From a virus, in IMG/VR virus record IMGVR_UViG_3300030116_001519, positions 1-49,834 of that record: a stretch of DNA of 49,834 nt; one strand, given 5' to 3'. The first letter of the stretch is position 1. The number at the start of each line of letters is the position of its first letter. A program made the position numbers and the translations under genes. Below the pieces are notes generated by a model, which had not been told where the DNA came from, did not search any database, and saw only the letters and a list, made by a program, of their open reading frames with translations. Below, in pieces: positions 8,118 to 17,770 of this stretch.

Positions 8118-10563
8118 ACAAATGTTTACATTAAATGACTTTAGTGGAGGACTAAATACTAAGTCCTCTCCTAGGGATATTTTGCCCAATCAAGTTCAAT
8201 TAGCAGATAATTGTATTCTATCTAACCCAGGATTGATAGAATCTCAATCAGATAATTTAAACAGGTCTCATACTAGTAATACTATAACTAGAGTTAGTAC
8301 AAATGCTCAAGGAACTGGTGCTTTCTTTTTTAATCACGAGTTTGACATATCTGATGGCTCAGGAGCAGTTTCACAGACAGCTACAGAGATTATAGCATAT
8401 CCAGACAATACTGCTTTAAAATTTTTAAGAAGAGATTACAGAGGTGGTCGTACTGACTTAACAGCTTTTTCAGACGTAAATGACACTAATTTTAATCCGA
8501 CAGATAATAATTCAATAGCTAATGTTTCTGATGGTGTTTTTGAACCAATATATTACTATGTTGATGGAGTGTTATATGTAGCAGATAGAAAGAGAGTAGA
8601 TACTTCTGGTAGTTTTACACAAAAATCTATACAACTTATAGAGGGTAAACCAAGATTTAATGATGCAATAGACTCTGCATGGATTAGAGGAGACGCTGCA
8701 CCTGCTTCTACTACAGATGATATTTTTGAAGCTATAGAAGATGAAACTACAGTAAGTTTAAGTAATCCTGATACAGCTGGTGAATTTAGATTAGGTTTTA
8801 ATTCATCTCCTGTGCAAACAAATTTAAGTAATATACAACAAAGTAGTCAGAATATAATCGTAACTGCTAACCCAGCAGATTCTGCAGATGATTCTGTAAA
8901 AACAGATAGCTTTAGCTTTTTTGTAACAATGGCAGCTAGCGCTGCTGATATAGGTAGTAATAGTGATATACAAGCAGATGACGTTATTTATCTAGGTAGC
9001 GAAGCTATGAAAATTATTTCTAATACAGATACAACAAATGGCAATATACAAAAACTAACTGTTATCAGAGGATTTGGAGATACAACTATAACTGAACATG
9101 CTAGCGGAACTATATTGCAAAAATCTAGTGACAATACTATACCAGCTGGTGGATTTCCTGAAGGTATATATGAGTTTTCTTATACATTGGTAGATTATAG
9201 CGGAGACGAAACTTTACCACATACACCAGAGTCAACTACTGCAGTGATAGGAGTTGGTCAGTTTTTTCAAAACGTAGATGTTAAAATGAATATATCATCT
9301 GCATTTAGACCAAAGGAAAAAGGTTTTAGAATATATACAAGAATTAAAGACTCTGGAGATAGATTTACTTTATTTTTAGATTGCGATTATGAAAGAGGAG
9401 CTAGACCTAATTTGTTTGAAGATTTTACTGCATGGACAAATACAGGAACTTATGGCTCTTCAGGTAATGAATCTTTATCATCACAAATAGATATTATTAA
9501 TCCTGCACTAGATACTTATGAAAGTATTAATGGATATTCTCAAGAAGAGCAAAGCATTAGCTTAGGTTCAAAAGGAGGATATAAGGCAGCTACAGTATGT
9601 GCTAGAAGAGCTTGGATATCTAATGTAAGAAAAGACGATGTAGTATATGACGATAGAATATATTATTCTCCAGTCAACAAATTTGCAACGTTTCCAGATT
9701 CATACTTTTTAGATTTAGGTATAAACGATGGTGACTCTTTTTCTGCACTACATAGTCTTGGAAACAGGTTATTAGCTTTTAAACAAAAAAAATTATATGT
9801 TATAAATGTATCATCTTCTTCAGATGCAGGTTGGTATCTAGAAGCTGAATACGATGGAGTTGGTTGTTCTGACCAAGAACAAGTTGCTAAAACTCCTTTT
9901 GGTGTTTGTTGGGTAAATGCAGCTGGTGTCTTTATATTTGATGGAACAAGTCCACCGAGAGAACTTTCCATAAATTTAAGTAGCCTTGATATTACTAATT
10001 ATGCAGCAATAGGATATAACAATGCAGAAAAACAATTATATGTTTGTAACAATACTAGAGCTACTAATGATTTTGATATATATGATTTTACAACGAAAGC
10101 TTGGTCAGTTTCTAAAGTAATGTCAAATGGGATGTCAAACTTTTTTGAAAGTTCTAGTGGTTTGTTTTATATAGAATATGCTTCCTCAGGAGATAACAAA
10201 ACTGTTCAACAAGTTCGTAATACTAACGGAAACTTACAAATAGATTTAAAAACAAAAGATATAGATTTTGGTACTCCGGGTAAAGTAAAAAAAGTTTATA
10301 AAGTATATATTACAGCAAAAGATGATGGAGGTGCTGGTTCTGCAGGTAACACTTTAACATTAAAATATGCACTAGACGGCAATACAACGTTTGGTAATGG
10401 AACAACAGCTACACCAAATTCAAGTAATTTTACAACTTTAGTTTATACATTAAATGTAGATTGTGAATCAATTGCTCTTGAACTTACAGATGAAACTAGT
10501 GAAAGAATTACAATAAACGATATCACAATAGAATACAGAGAAAAATTTAAGAGAGCTTCATAA
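8110..10563 (+). CDS. Tail nozzle-like structural protein
   Basis: An 817-residue protein with a GTG start that overlaps the holin stop. The N-terminus MFTLNDFSGGLNTKSSPRDI, then QVQLADNCIL, is typical of the large tail tubular B/nozzle proteins of short-tailed phages. The middle is beta-rich with propeller-like segments (FPEGIYEFSYTLVDYSGDET, KKLYVINVSSSSDAGWYLEAE, GVCWVNAAGVFIFDG), which fits that family. It is likely part of the tail tube through which DNA leaves the particle. The stop is TAATG-coupled to the second fibre. The assignment rests on N-terminal signature, length and context. Confidence 0.7.
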   Translation: MPKQMFTLNDFSGGLNTKSSPRDILPNQVQLADNCILSNPGLIESQSDNLNRSHTSNTITRVSTNAQGTGAFFFNHEFDISDGSGAVSQTATEIIAYPDNTALKFLRRDYRGGRTDLTAFSDVNDTNFNPTDNNSIANVSDGVFEPIYYYVDGVLYVADRKRVDTSGSFTQKSIQLIEGKPRFNDAIDSAWIRGDAAPASTTDDIFEAIEDETTVSLSNPDTAGEFRLGFNSSPVQTNLSNIQQSSQNIIVTANPADSADDSVKTDSFSFFVTMAASAADIGSNSDIQADDVIYLGSEAMKIISNTDTTNGNIQKLTVIRGFGDTTITEHASGTILQKSSDNTIPAGGFPEGIYEFSYTLVDYSGDETLPHTPESTTAVIGVGQFFQNVDVKMNISSAFRPKEKGFRIYTRIKDSGDRFTLFLDCDYERGARPNLFEDFTAWTNTGTYGSSGNESLSSQIDIINPALDTYESINGYSQEEQSISLGSKGGYKAATVCARRAWISNVRKDDVVYDDRIYYSPVNKFATFPDSYFLDLGINDGDSFSALHSLGNRLLAFKQKKLYVINVSSSSDAGWYLEAEYDGVGCSDQEQVAKTPFGVCWVNAAGVFIFDGTSPPRELSINLSSLDITNYAAIGYNNAEKQLYVCNNTRATNDFDIYDFTTKAWSVSKVMSNGMSNFFESSSGLFYIEYASSGDNKTVQQVRNTNGNLQIDLKTKDIDFGTPGKVKKVYKVYITAKDDGGAGSAGNTLTLKYALDGNTTFGNGTTATPNSSNFTTLVYTLNVDCESIALELTDETSERITINDITIEYREKFKRAS

Positions 10564-13500
10564 TGCCAGGGTCAGGAAAGCACAATGTAGGAAACATTGA
10601 CTCTTTCTTTAAGGTTAGACCATCTAGGTTGAACGTAAGAGAAGGAGAAGTAATATCATTTCTAGAAGATGGAAACTTAGTTAAACAAGAAAAAAGAAAT
10701 GGTGTTATATATCAAAGCGTTTTTGTAGAGCAAGGCAAAAAAGAAAAAGAAGCAACAACTCAAAATCAAACATCCTCAACAGCAATATCTGGTGCAATTA
10801 GCAGTGTTTCTGCTGGCACAGGTTTATCAGGTGGTGGAACTTCTGGAGCTGTAACTTTAAATGTTAGTGGAGTATTAGAGGATTTCAATACGTTAGGAGC
10901 ACCTGCTTCTGATGGTCAATTTATAGTAGCCACTGGTTCAGGAGCTTTTGCATATGAATCAGGAACCACAGTAAGAACAAGTTTAGGTTTAGGAACTTTA
11001 GCTACTCTTAGTAGCATATCAGATTCTCAAGTTGCTTCAGATGCATCTATTGCTATTACTAAACTAGCTGCAAGTAGTATTACTGTTGCAGATGGAAGTA
11101 GCTCTACTGCAATATCTCTAGGAAATACAATTACATTTAGTGGTACTTCAAATGAAGTAACTGTTGGAGAAAGTTCTGGAACAATAACTGTTGGTTTACC
11201 AGATGATGTTGTTATTGCTAACAGTCTTGTAGTAAACGGAACTACAACTACAATAGACACTCAAAATTTAATAGTAGAAGACCCTTTAATTAAACTAGCA
11301 AAAGCTAACAATGCTGCAGATTCTGTAGACATTGGTTTTTATGGCTTGTACGATACAAGCGGAACTGATAAATATGCAGGTTTATTTAGAGATGCTAATG
11401 ATAGTGGTAAGTTTAAATTATTTAAAGATTTACAAGATGAACCTACAACAACAGTTGATGTTTCTGGTACAGGATATGCAAAAGCAACGCTTGTTGCAGA
11501 TTTAGAAGGTAATGTAACTGGTAATGCTTCAGGTAATGCAGGAACAGCAACTGCTTTAGCAACTGGTAGAGATATAAGTTTAACAGGAGATGTTACTGGT
11601 ACAACTAATACTGTATTTGACGGAACAGGAAATGTAAGCATTGCTGCTAGTATTGCTAATGATAGTGTAGATTTAGGAACACATACTACTGGTAATTATG
11701 TAGCTACATTGACTGCAGGTAATTTAATTGATTTACAAAATAATAGTGGAGAAGGAGCTACGCCAACTATAGATGTAGATTTATCTGAACTTTCAACATC
11801 TACATCAGACGGAGACGGAGATTTCTTTGCAGTAGTAGATAGTTCTAATGCTCAGAAAAAACTTACAAAAGGTAATATTAATTTATCTGGTTTTAATAAT
11901 GATTCAGGATTTACTTCTAATGCTGGTACAGTTACTTCTATAACAGTTACTGGTGGTGATGGATTAACAGGCGGTGGTTCTGCTATTACAAGTTCAGGTT
12001 CAGTAACACTTGCAGTAGGTTCAAGTAGTTTGGCTGTAAGTTCTAATGCAGTAGACATAGCCTATAGTGCACTTTCTGCTATATCTGATGATATAGCAAC
12101 AAGTGACCATATAATATTTTTTGATGCATCAAATTCTAATGCTGTTCAAATAGGAACAGTAAGTGATTTACCTTTTACAAATACTTCTGGTACAGTTACT
12201 AATGTAGTAGCTGGTGCTGGTCTTACAGGTGGCGGAACTACTTCAGCAACACTAGATGTTGGTGCTGGCACCGGTATAAGTGTTGCAACTAATTCAGTAA
12301 GCACTAACGATTCAGAAATTGTACACGATAATTTAAGTGGTTTTGTAGCCAATGAACACATAGACCATAGCGGAGTTTCTATTACAGCAGGTAATGGTTT
12401 AACTGGTGGTGGAACTATTGCATCAACAAGAACTTTAGCAGTTGGAGCAGGAGATGGTATTGCAGTAAATGCAAACGATGTAGAGGTAGATTTTTCTGGC
12501 TTAAGTATATTAAATACAGATTCAGAACCTTTGACCAGTCAAGATACGGTTGTAGTTTACAATCAAAGTGCAGATGCTATAGTTCAATTATCAGTTGATG
12601 ATATTGGTGGTGGCACAATTACTTCTGCCACTAATATGTCAAATAACAGAATTTTGACTGCATCAGGAAGCACAACTATTAATGGAGAAGCCAACTTCAC
12701 TATAGATGGAACAAGTTTGCAATTAGGCGATAGTAAAATTTTAAGTCTTGGTAATTCTGATGATTTACAGATACATCATACACCTAATCACAACTATATA
12801 GACATAAATAATGGCAATCTTTATTTTAGAGATGATGCAGATAATAATATTTTAATTGTTTATAGAGAAGGTGGTGGAATACAACTATCTGAAGGGGATT
12901 TAAAAATACCTGCAACTTCTAAACTTTACTTAGATGGTGGTAGCGGAACTTATGTTCACGAACTATCTGACAATGTTATAGAATTTAGAACTGACAACAA
13001 TCCACAATTAAAAATAGATAATAGTGCAGGTGTTATTGTTAATGATGGTTCTTATTCTTCTTTTGATTTTAGAGTAGAGTCTAATAATAATACTCATATG
13101 TTATTCGTAGATAGTGGTAATGATAAAGTCGGTTTAGGAACTTCATCGCCTGATACAACTTTAGATATTACTTCAGCAGGTGCTAATGGAATGGTTATCA
13201 ACACAGATACTAACGATACAAGTAATTCTGGAAGAATATTTTTTAGAAATAGTAGTGGTAGCTATTCTATGTATAAGGTTGGTGGATATTTAAGAGTGAA
13301 TAGTGGTGCTACTGCAGGCTCTTCAAGTGGTGGTACAAATTTAATTTCTATTGGTTCTAATGTCGGAATAGGAACTACAACACCTTCAGAAAAGTTAGAA
13401 GTATCAGGTAAAATATTAGCTACTGGTGGACAAGTTAGAGCAGGTTCATACTTAGAGGGTTTTCCAAGTTTTAGTTTTGCTAATGATACTGATACAGGAA

Positions 13501-15578
13501 TGTTTAGTGATACTGCAAATCAATTAGAATTTTCTACTGGTGGTAGTTCAAGATTAACTATTGACTCATCAGGTAATGTCGGTATAGGCACTTCATCACC
13601 AGCACAAAAACTACACATTGAAGGAAATATTTGTAGACTTGACAAAGTAGGAACTGATGGTGGTTACTACTTATACGATAGTTCAAATAATTTTAGATTT
13701 GCTTTGTTTGATAACAATAGTCAAACTCAATTATATGCAGACGGAAATGGTTCAACAGCAGTAATGACATTTGATAGTGGCGATGTAAGCGTTACTGGAA
13801 AATTGCAATTACCAGCAAGTCATAGTGCAGATAAAATTGTAATGTATAGTGGTGGTAATGAAAAGATTGGTACAGAAGCAAATACATTATTGTTTACTGC
13901 TGCTAATCATGTATTTCATAATACAAGTAATGCTGATATGATGAAAATTACAGCAAGTGGTGTATTTGTAGATGATATATCAGGTTTATCAAATGGTACA
14001 AATAAATTAGTATTAGATGATGACACAAATTCAGCAACTGCAAATGGTGTATCATTAACTGGTGTAAATCATATTTATATATGCCCTGATGAAACTAACA
14101 ATGGGGTTGGAGAAGTAAGAATTATTAAAGGTACTGATAATGATTTAGATAGTGGAACAGCAGCAGAACTAGCAAGATTTGATAATAGTGGTAATTTAGA
14201 TTTTACCAGACTTAGTTCTACTCAAACAAGATATGTTCATTTACCAAGAGCTGGTGGTATTACTTTTTATGGAGATAGAAGTACACATCATGGAATTTTT
14301 TCAAGAGATGACAGCAATTCTTCTGCAGATGATTTATTAATCTCATCATATGGTGCAGTTTATATTGATTTAGATTCTAATAATAACAATACAAGTAATG
14401 CACATTTTGAAATAGGTAAACATAATACAGCAAATGACCCAATCTTTATGGTAGATGGAGAAACTGGACACGTAGGAATTAATGAAAATTCATTAGACGC
14501 AGATTTACATATTACTGGTAGTCCAGTAGTATTAAAATTAGAAAGACCTGGTCAAAGGGCTATGAGAATGGGTACACCTGACAATAGTTCATTATTTATT
14601 TTTGCAGATTCAGATGATTTAAAATCAAACCAAAGAATGGTTATTGATAATTCAGGGCAGGTTGGCATAGGAACTACATCGCCTGATGCTAATTTAGTAG
14701 TGGCTTCATCCTCAGGTGCAACAATAAAATTACAAGATACTGGTTCTCATGCTTTCAGTTTAGTGTGTGAGAATAATTCTAATTTTTTAAACTTTAAAGA
14801 AGGAAGTGGAACTTCCATACTTTCTATAGACGGTAATAATCAAAGATTAGGTATTGGACATACATCACCACAAAAACATTTAGACATCACAAAAACTGGT
14901 ACTGCAACTTTTATGATGAAAGGTACTGGAACTGATAATTACGCAGGGAGTCAATTAAGTCTATTTGCAGGAACTACAAGTAATGTATTTAATTCTGTAA
15001 TGTTTGCTATGGATAGAAGAACTGATGGTGTTGGTGGTATCTATTTACAAAGAAGAGATAGTTCTCATGACTTTAAAGGAACTTTATTTCAATATTTAGA
15101 TGTTTCAGGTTGGACTTTTAGCACAGCATCAAGCACTACAGCTACAAGCACTAATGAAAGAATGATAATAGACCCATCAGGAGATGTAAAAATAAATGAA
15201 TCTCTTGGTATTGGAGTTGCTGCAAGTAGCACAACAGGAAGATTAGATTGTAGTAATGATGTTGTTGCTTTTGCTTCATCTGACAAAAGATTAAAAGAAA
15301 ACATAAAACCATTGGATAATGCACTTGATAAAATCAATAAAATTAATGGTGTAGAGTTTGACTGGAAAAAACTTACAGAAAAAGAAAAAGAAACTATTCA
15401 TGGCAACACAGGACACGATGTAGGTGTTATAGCACAAGAAATAGAAGAAGTCTTACCTGAAGTAGTTACTACAAGAGATAATGGATATAAAGCAGTTAAA
15501 TATGAAAAAATTGTGCCTTTGTTAATACAGGCAATAAAAGAACAACAACAACAAATAGAGGAATTGAAAAATGGCTAA
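10563..15578 (+). CDS. Giant tail fibre protein with self-cleaving chaperone (fibre 2)
   Basis: A complete 1671-residue fibre. The N-terminal ~60 residues (KHNVGNIDSFFKVRPSRLNV, then EGEVISFLEDGNLVKQE) probably attach to the tail. Next come repeats related to those of fibre 1 (SAGTGLSGGG, VAGAGLTGGG, AGNGLTGGG). The distal half carries fibre-type repeats of the form VGIGTTTPSEKLEVSG and SGNVGIGTSSPAQKLHIEG. The C-terminus is a peptidase S74 chaperone: SSDKRLKENI, GVEFDWKKL, VGVIAQEIEEVLPEVV, then a Gln-rich coiled coil. The family trimerises and autocleaves at the Ser of SSD. It starts at a TAATG junction with the nozzle gene and overlaps the next gene by 8 bases. Confidence 0.88.
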   Translation: MPGSGKHNVGNIDSFFKVRPSRLNVREGEVISFLEDGNLVKQEKRNGVIYQSVFVEQGKKEKEATTQNQTSSTAISGAISSVSAGTGLSGGGTSGAVTLNVSGVLEDFNTLGAPASDGQFIVATGSGAFAYESGTTVRTSLGLGTLATLSSISDSQVASDASIAITKLAASSITVADGSSSTAISLGNTITFSGTSNEVTVGESSGTITVGLPDDVVIANSLVVNGTTTTIDTQNLIVEDPLIKLAKANNAADSVDIGFYGLYDTSGTDKYAGLFRDANDSGKFKLFKDLQDEPTTTVDVSGTGYAKATLVADLEGNVTGNASGNAGTATALATGRDISLTGDVTGTTNTVFDGTGNVSIAASIANDSVDLGTHTTGNYVATLTAGNLIDLQNNSGEGATPTIDVDLSELSTSTSDGDGDFFAVVDSSNAQKKLTKGNINLSGFNNDSGFTSNAGTVTSITVTGGDGLTGGGSAITSSGSVTLAVGSSSLAVSSNAVDIAYSALSAISDDIATSDHIIFFDASNSNAVQIGTVSDLPFTNTSGTVTNVVAGAGLTGGGTTSATLDVGAGTGISVATNSVSTNDSEIVHDNLSGFVANEHIDHSGVSITAGNGLTGGGTIASTRTLAVGAGDGIAVNANDVEVDFSGLSILNTDSEPLTSQDTVVVYNQSADAIVQLSVDDIGGGTITSATNMSNNRILTASGSTTINGEANFTIDGTSLQLGDSKILSLGNSDDLQIHHTPNHNYIDINNGNLYFRDDADNNILIVYREGGGIQLSEGDLKIPATSKLYLDGGSGTYVHELSDNVIEFRTDNNPQLKIDNSAGVIVNDGSYSSFDFRVESNNNTHMLFVDSGNDKVGLGTSSPDTTLDITSAGANGMVINTDTNDTSNSGRIFFRNSSGSYSMYKVGGYLRVNSGATAGSSSGGTNLISIGSNVGIGTTTPSEKLEVSGKILATGGQVRAGSYLEGFPSFSFANDTDTGMFSDTANQLEFSTGGSSRLTIDSSGNVGIGTSSPAQKLHIEGNICRLDKVGTDGGYYLYDSSNNFRFALFDNNSQTQLYADGNGSTAVMTFDSGDVSVTGKLQLPASHSADKIVMYSGGNEKIGTEANTLLFTAANHVFHNTSNADMMKITASGVFVDDISGLSNGTNKLVLDDDTNSATANGVSLTGVNHIYICPDETNNGVGEVRIIKGTDNDLDSGTAAELARFDNSGNLDFTRLSSTQTRYVHLPRAGGITFYGDRSTHHGIFSRDDSNSSADDLLISSYGAVYIDLDSNNNNTSNAHFEIGKHNTANDPIFMVDGETGHVGINENSLDADLHITGSPVVLKLERPGQRAMRMGTPDNSSLFIFADSDDLKSNQRMVIDNSGQVGIGTTSPDANLVVASSSGATIKLQDTGSHAFSLVCENNSNFLNFKEGSGTSILSIDGNNQRLGIGHTSPQKHLDITKTGTATFMMKGTGTDNYAGSQLSLFAGTTSNVFNSVMFAMDRRTDGVGGIYLQRRDSSHDFKGTLFQYLDVSGWTFSTASSTTATSTNERMIIDPSGDVKINESLGIGVAASSTTGRLDCSNDVVAFASSDKRLKENIKPLDNALDKINKINGVEFDWKKLTEKEKETIHGNTGHDVGVIAQEIEEVLPEVVTTRDNGYKAVKYEKIVPLLIQAIKEQQQQIEELKNG

Positions 15579-15816
15579 AGTAATCGCAGAAAAAACACAA
15601 GAAGCAGTTGATTCACCTAAAATGGTAGAAATCAAGCATATAAGAACTATGCAAGATGCTTCAGGTAATGATGTAGAAGTGGTAGATTGGACTGATGTGA
15701 AATCAGTAGACCAAGCTATAACAGATTGTGAAGTACATAAAGCTAATCTACAAGCACAACTTACTGAGTGTGAAGCAGAATTAGCAGACTTCATAGCAAT
15801 AAGAGATGCTGAATAA
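15571..15816 (+). CDS. Small coiled-coil protein after fibre 2
   Basis: An 81-residue acidic protein. Residues 45-80 form a strong helical, coiled-coil-like stretch (DQAITDCEVHKANLQAQLTE). It overlaps the fibre stop by 8 bases and its own stop forms a TAATG junction with the next gene. That position suggests a fibre assembly or accessory role, but no family is recognised. Confidence 0.65.
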   Translation: MAKVIAEKTQEAVDSPKMVEIKHIRTMQDASGNDVEVVDWTDVKSVDQAITDCEVHKANLQAQLTECEAELADFIAIRDAE

Positions 15817-16157
15817 TGGCAGGTCCAGCAGTAGGAACAAGTAATGTAGGTATGAGGGCAATTGGTAGTGCTCTTGGAGAAGCTACAAATGTAAATGAAA
15901 CTTCTAATTTAAGTTTAGCAAGTTTATGTGGTGGTACAGATGGAAGCATTACAAATACATTTCCAAGTAATGATGATAGCGGACCAGCAGATACATTTAA
16001 TAGATTAGGTGGTACAAACAACCCTATACAAAGTACGCAGATAGATAATCCAGATGCAACTTTATTAAACAATATAGGTAGTGCACCATATCACATGAGT
16101 CACACTTTTGGTGGGCAACATGCTGACCTAAGTGGTGGTGGTGGACCAGGTAGATAA
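15816..16157 (+). CDS. Tail-tip-like module without Hint domain
   Basis: A 113-residue protein that looks like the N-terminal module of the 5184-6278 product. The motif SAPYHMSHTFGGQH corresponds to SAPHAMSEFYSYDH there. It ends GGGGPGR at the stop, which is the point where GGGPG is followed by the Hint domain in the other protein. I infer a Hint-less relative serving the second fibre, as the longer protein serves the first. It is coupled to the coiled-coil gene by TAATG. The similarity is by eye only. Confidence 0.62.
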   Translation: MAGPAVGTSNVGMRAIGSALGEATNVNETSNLSLASLCGGTDGSITNTFPSNDDSGPADTFNRLGGTNNPIQSTQIDNPDATLLNNIGSAPYHMSHTFGGQHADLSGGGGPGR

Positions 16158-16159
16158 TA

Positions 16160-16288
16160 ATGATTTATAGAGATAAAAAACTTGACATAAGCGACAATAA
16201 ATTACTATTTTATAGCGGTGAGGTATATACGGACTATACTAATAGTATTTTTACTTACTTTAACAGGAGAAACCATGAGCGTAAATAG
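16160..16288 (+). CDS. Possible 42-residue small protein
   Basis: ATG 16160 follows two stop codons in a TAATAATG junction, and the frame runs to 16288, 14 bases into the transglycosylase gene. The product has a protein-like composition (LDISDNKLLFYSGEVYTDYT). A strong promoter-like sequence sits inside the same bases, so this frame may be only an open leader. It has no Shine-Dalgarno site of its own. Confidence 0.28.
   Translation: MIYRDKKLDISDNKLLFYSGEVYTDYTNSIFTYFNRRNHERK
16182..16211 (+). promoter_or_regulatory. Promoter before the transglycosylase gene
   Basis: TTGACA at 16182-16187, an 18-base spacer and TATTTT at 16206-16211. The first 11 bases (TTGACATAAGC) and the -10 region (TATTTTA) are identical to those of the promoter at 41882. 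Transcription would begin about 55 bases before ATG 16275. Confidence 0.6.
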
Positions 16289-16763
16289 TAATCAAATAAA
16301 AGATTTAATTAAAGATGTTTGCGTTCAGATGGGAGAAAAATATGCAAAACAAGAGGCATTGGATATCGTCTATGCTACAGGACTTGTGGAAAGCAAGTAT
16401 GAGTATATCGAACAAATTGGTACAGGTCCTGCGAAATCTTTCTGGCAAGTTGAACCAGAGACTGCAGTGGATAACTGTAGAAATTTTATATCAAAGCGTC
16501 CAGAACTTTTGCAAGTTTGTTCTGATATCCTTGGGATTGACCCTTATTATTTTATTGACGCTCAGCCTGATGATTGGGATTGGATTCTGCGTACTAATAT
16601 TGCAGCTGGTATTTTACATTGCAGAATTAAGTACTGGAGAGTCCCAGAGCCAATCGAAAAGGGTGAAGAGGGTTTAGCAAAATATTGGAAAGAACATTAC
16701 AATACAGCAGAGGGCGCTGGAACAATAGAACATTTTTTAAGTTTAGTACAAGGTAAATTATAA
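16275..16763 (+). CDS. Lytic transglycosylase-like endolysin or virion muramidase
   Basis: A 162-residue protein from ATG 16275, chosen because AGGAGA lies 4 bases upstream. An in-frame GTG at 16218 would add a hydrophobic, signal-like 19 residues (RYIRTILIVFLLTLTGE), so an exported longer form is possible. The core motif ALDIVYATGLVESKYEYIEQ, followed by TGPAKSFWQVEPETA, fits the SLT/goose-lysozyme fold, with Glu39 of GLVES as the likely catalytic acid. It would cut peptidoglycan during entry or lysis. It is the first gene after an internal promoter, leading into the internal virion proteins, which favours an entry role. Confidence 0.68.
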   Translation: MSVNSNQIKDLIKDVCVQMGEKYAKQEALDIVYATGLVESKYEYIEQIGTGPAKSFWQVEPETAVDNCRNFISKRPELLQVCSDILGIDPYYFIDAQPDDWDWILRTNIAAGILHCRIKYWRVPEPIEKGEEGLAKYWKEHYNTAEGAGTIEHFLSLVQGKL

Positions 16764-17770
16764 TGAGTACATATACAAGATTATTAAATTTGTTAGAAGC
16801 TGATAGAAAAGCTGCTGTCTCTAAAGCTGGTTTTGCTTTAGGTAAAGAGTCTATAGAAGAAGCTCAAGAGTTAGCATCTAAAGAAGCTGAAATTCAAAAA
16901 GAAATAAGAAGAATAGAAAGAGAGAATAGAAAAAGAAGTAGTAGAAAAGGACTTGGTGGATTATTAGGAGGAGCATTAGGCTTTGCTTTAGCTGGTCCTT
17001 TAGGTATTGGTACTGGTTTAGCCTCAGGTTTAGGTTCTTTAGTAGGAACAAGAGCTGCAGGAGCTAGAAATAGAGTTGAAGGTATAGACCCAAATTTAAC
17101 TCTAGATGAAAACGCATCGTTTTTTAAAGGACAAAGAGAAAACATAGAAAACGTAGTTGACGACATCAATGCTCAATTAGATGAGCAAAGTAGAAATGAA
17201 TTAACTACTGACATACTTTCTTCTATTGCTACTGGAGCTACTGGTAGAAGATTTGGACAAGGAGAACTAGGAAAGAAAATAACAGGAAGAGCTAGTAATA
17301 TATTTGAATCTATTACAGGCAGAGAAAGTTTAGATTTAGGAAAGAAAATATCTGGATTAACTGACAGAGCTGGTCAGAGATTTGAAAACTTGTTTGGTGG
17401 CAGAGGTTTTGTAACTGACGCACAAACTGCAGGAGGAATATTTGCAGATAGGGTTGAACAAGCAACTAGAGATATGTCTATTGGTTTAGACAGAGGTTTG
17501 TTGTTTGATAGACCAGATATGCTTGCTGAAGAAGCTTTAGCTGACAGGTTTGCTCTGCAAAGTCCTTCAGTTGTAGCAACAGATAATATTATGCTTCCTG
17601 GAATTCCCACAAGTAATTATCAAGATGCAATTAGAAATATAAATCAAGCTAATCTTGCTTCTCTTATATCTTTGTATGGAGGTCAATTAGAAGGTTTGAA
17701 TTCTCCTTTAATGGCAATGCCTTCGCAAGCAAATACACGAATGTTACAACAATTTTATGATGGATTTTAA
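16763..17770 (+). CDS. Internal virion-type protein with glycine-zipper segment
   Basis: A 335-residue protein. Residues 1-60 are a charged helix ending in a basic patch (RIERENRKRSSRKGLG). Residues ~62-100 are a Gly/Ala-rich hydrophobic stretch (LLGGALGFALAGPLGIGTGL) of the kind that can insert into membranes. The rest is helical with many RF/GR pairs. Its position between the transglycosylase and the 1550-residue protein suggests an ejected protein that helps DNA cross the cell envelope. No specific family identified. Confidence 0.6.
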   Translation: MSTYTRLLNLLEADRKAAVSKAGFALGKESIEEAQELASKEAEIQKEIRRIERENRKRSSRKGLGGLLGGALGFALAGPLGIGTGLASGLGSLVGTRAAGARNRVEGIDPNLTLDENASFFKGQRENIENVVDDINAQLDEQSRNELTTDILSSIATGATGRRFGQGELGKKITGRASNIFESITGRESLDLGKKISGLTDRAGQRFENLFGGRGFVTDAQTAGGIFADRVEQATRDMSIGLDRGLLFDRPDMLAEEALADRFALQSPSVVATDNIMLPGIPTSNYQDAIRNINQANLASLISLYGGQLEGLNSPLMAMPSQANTRMLQQFYDGF

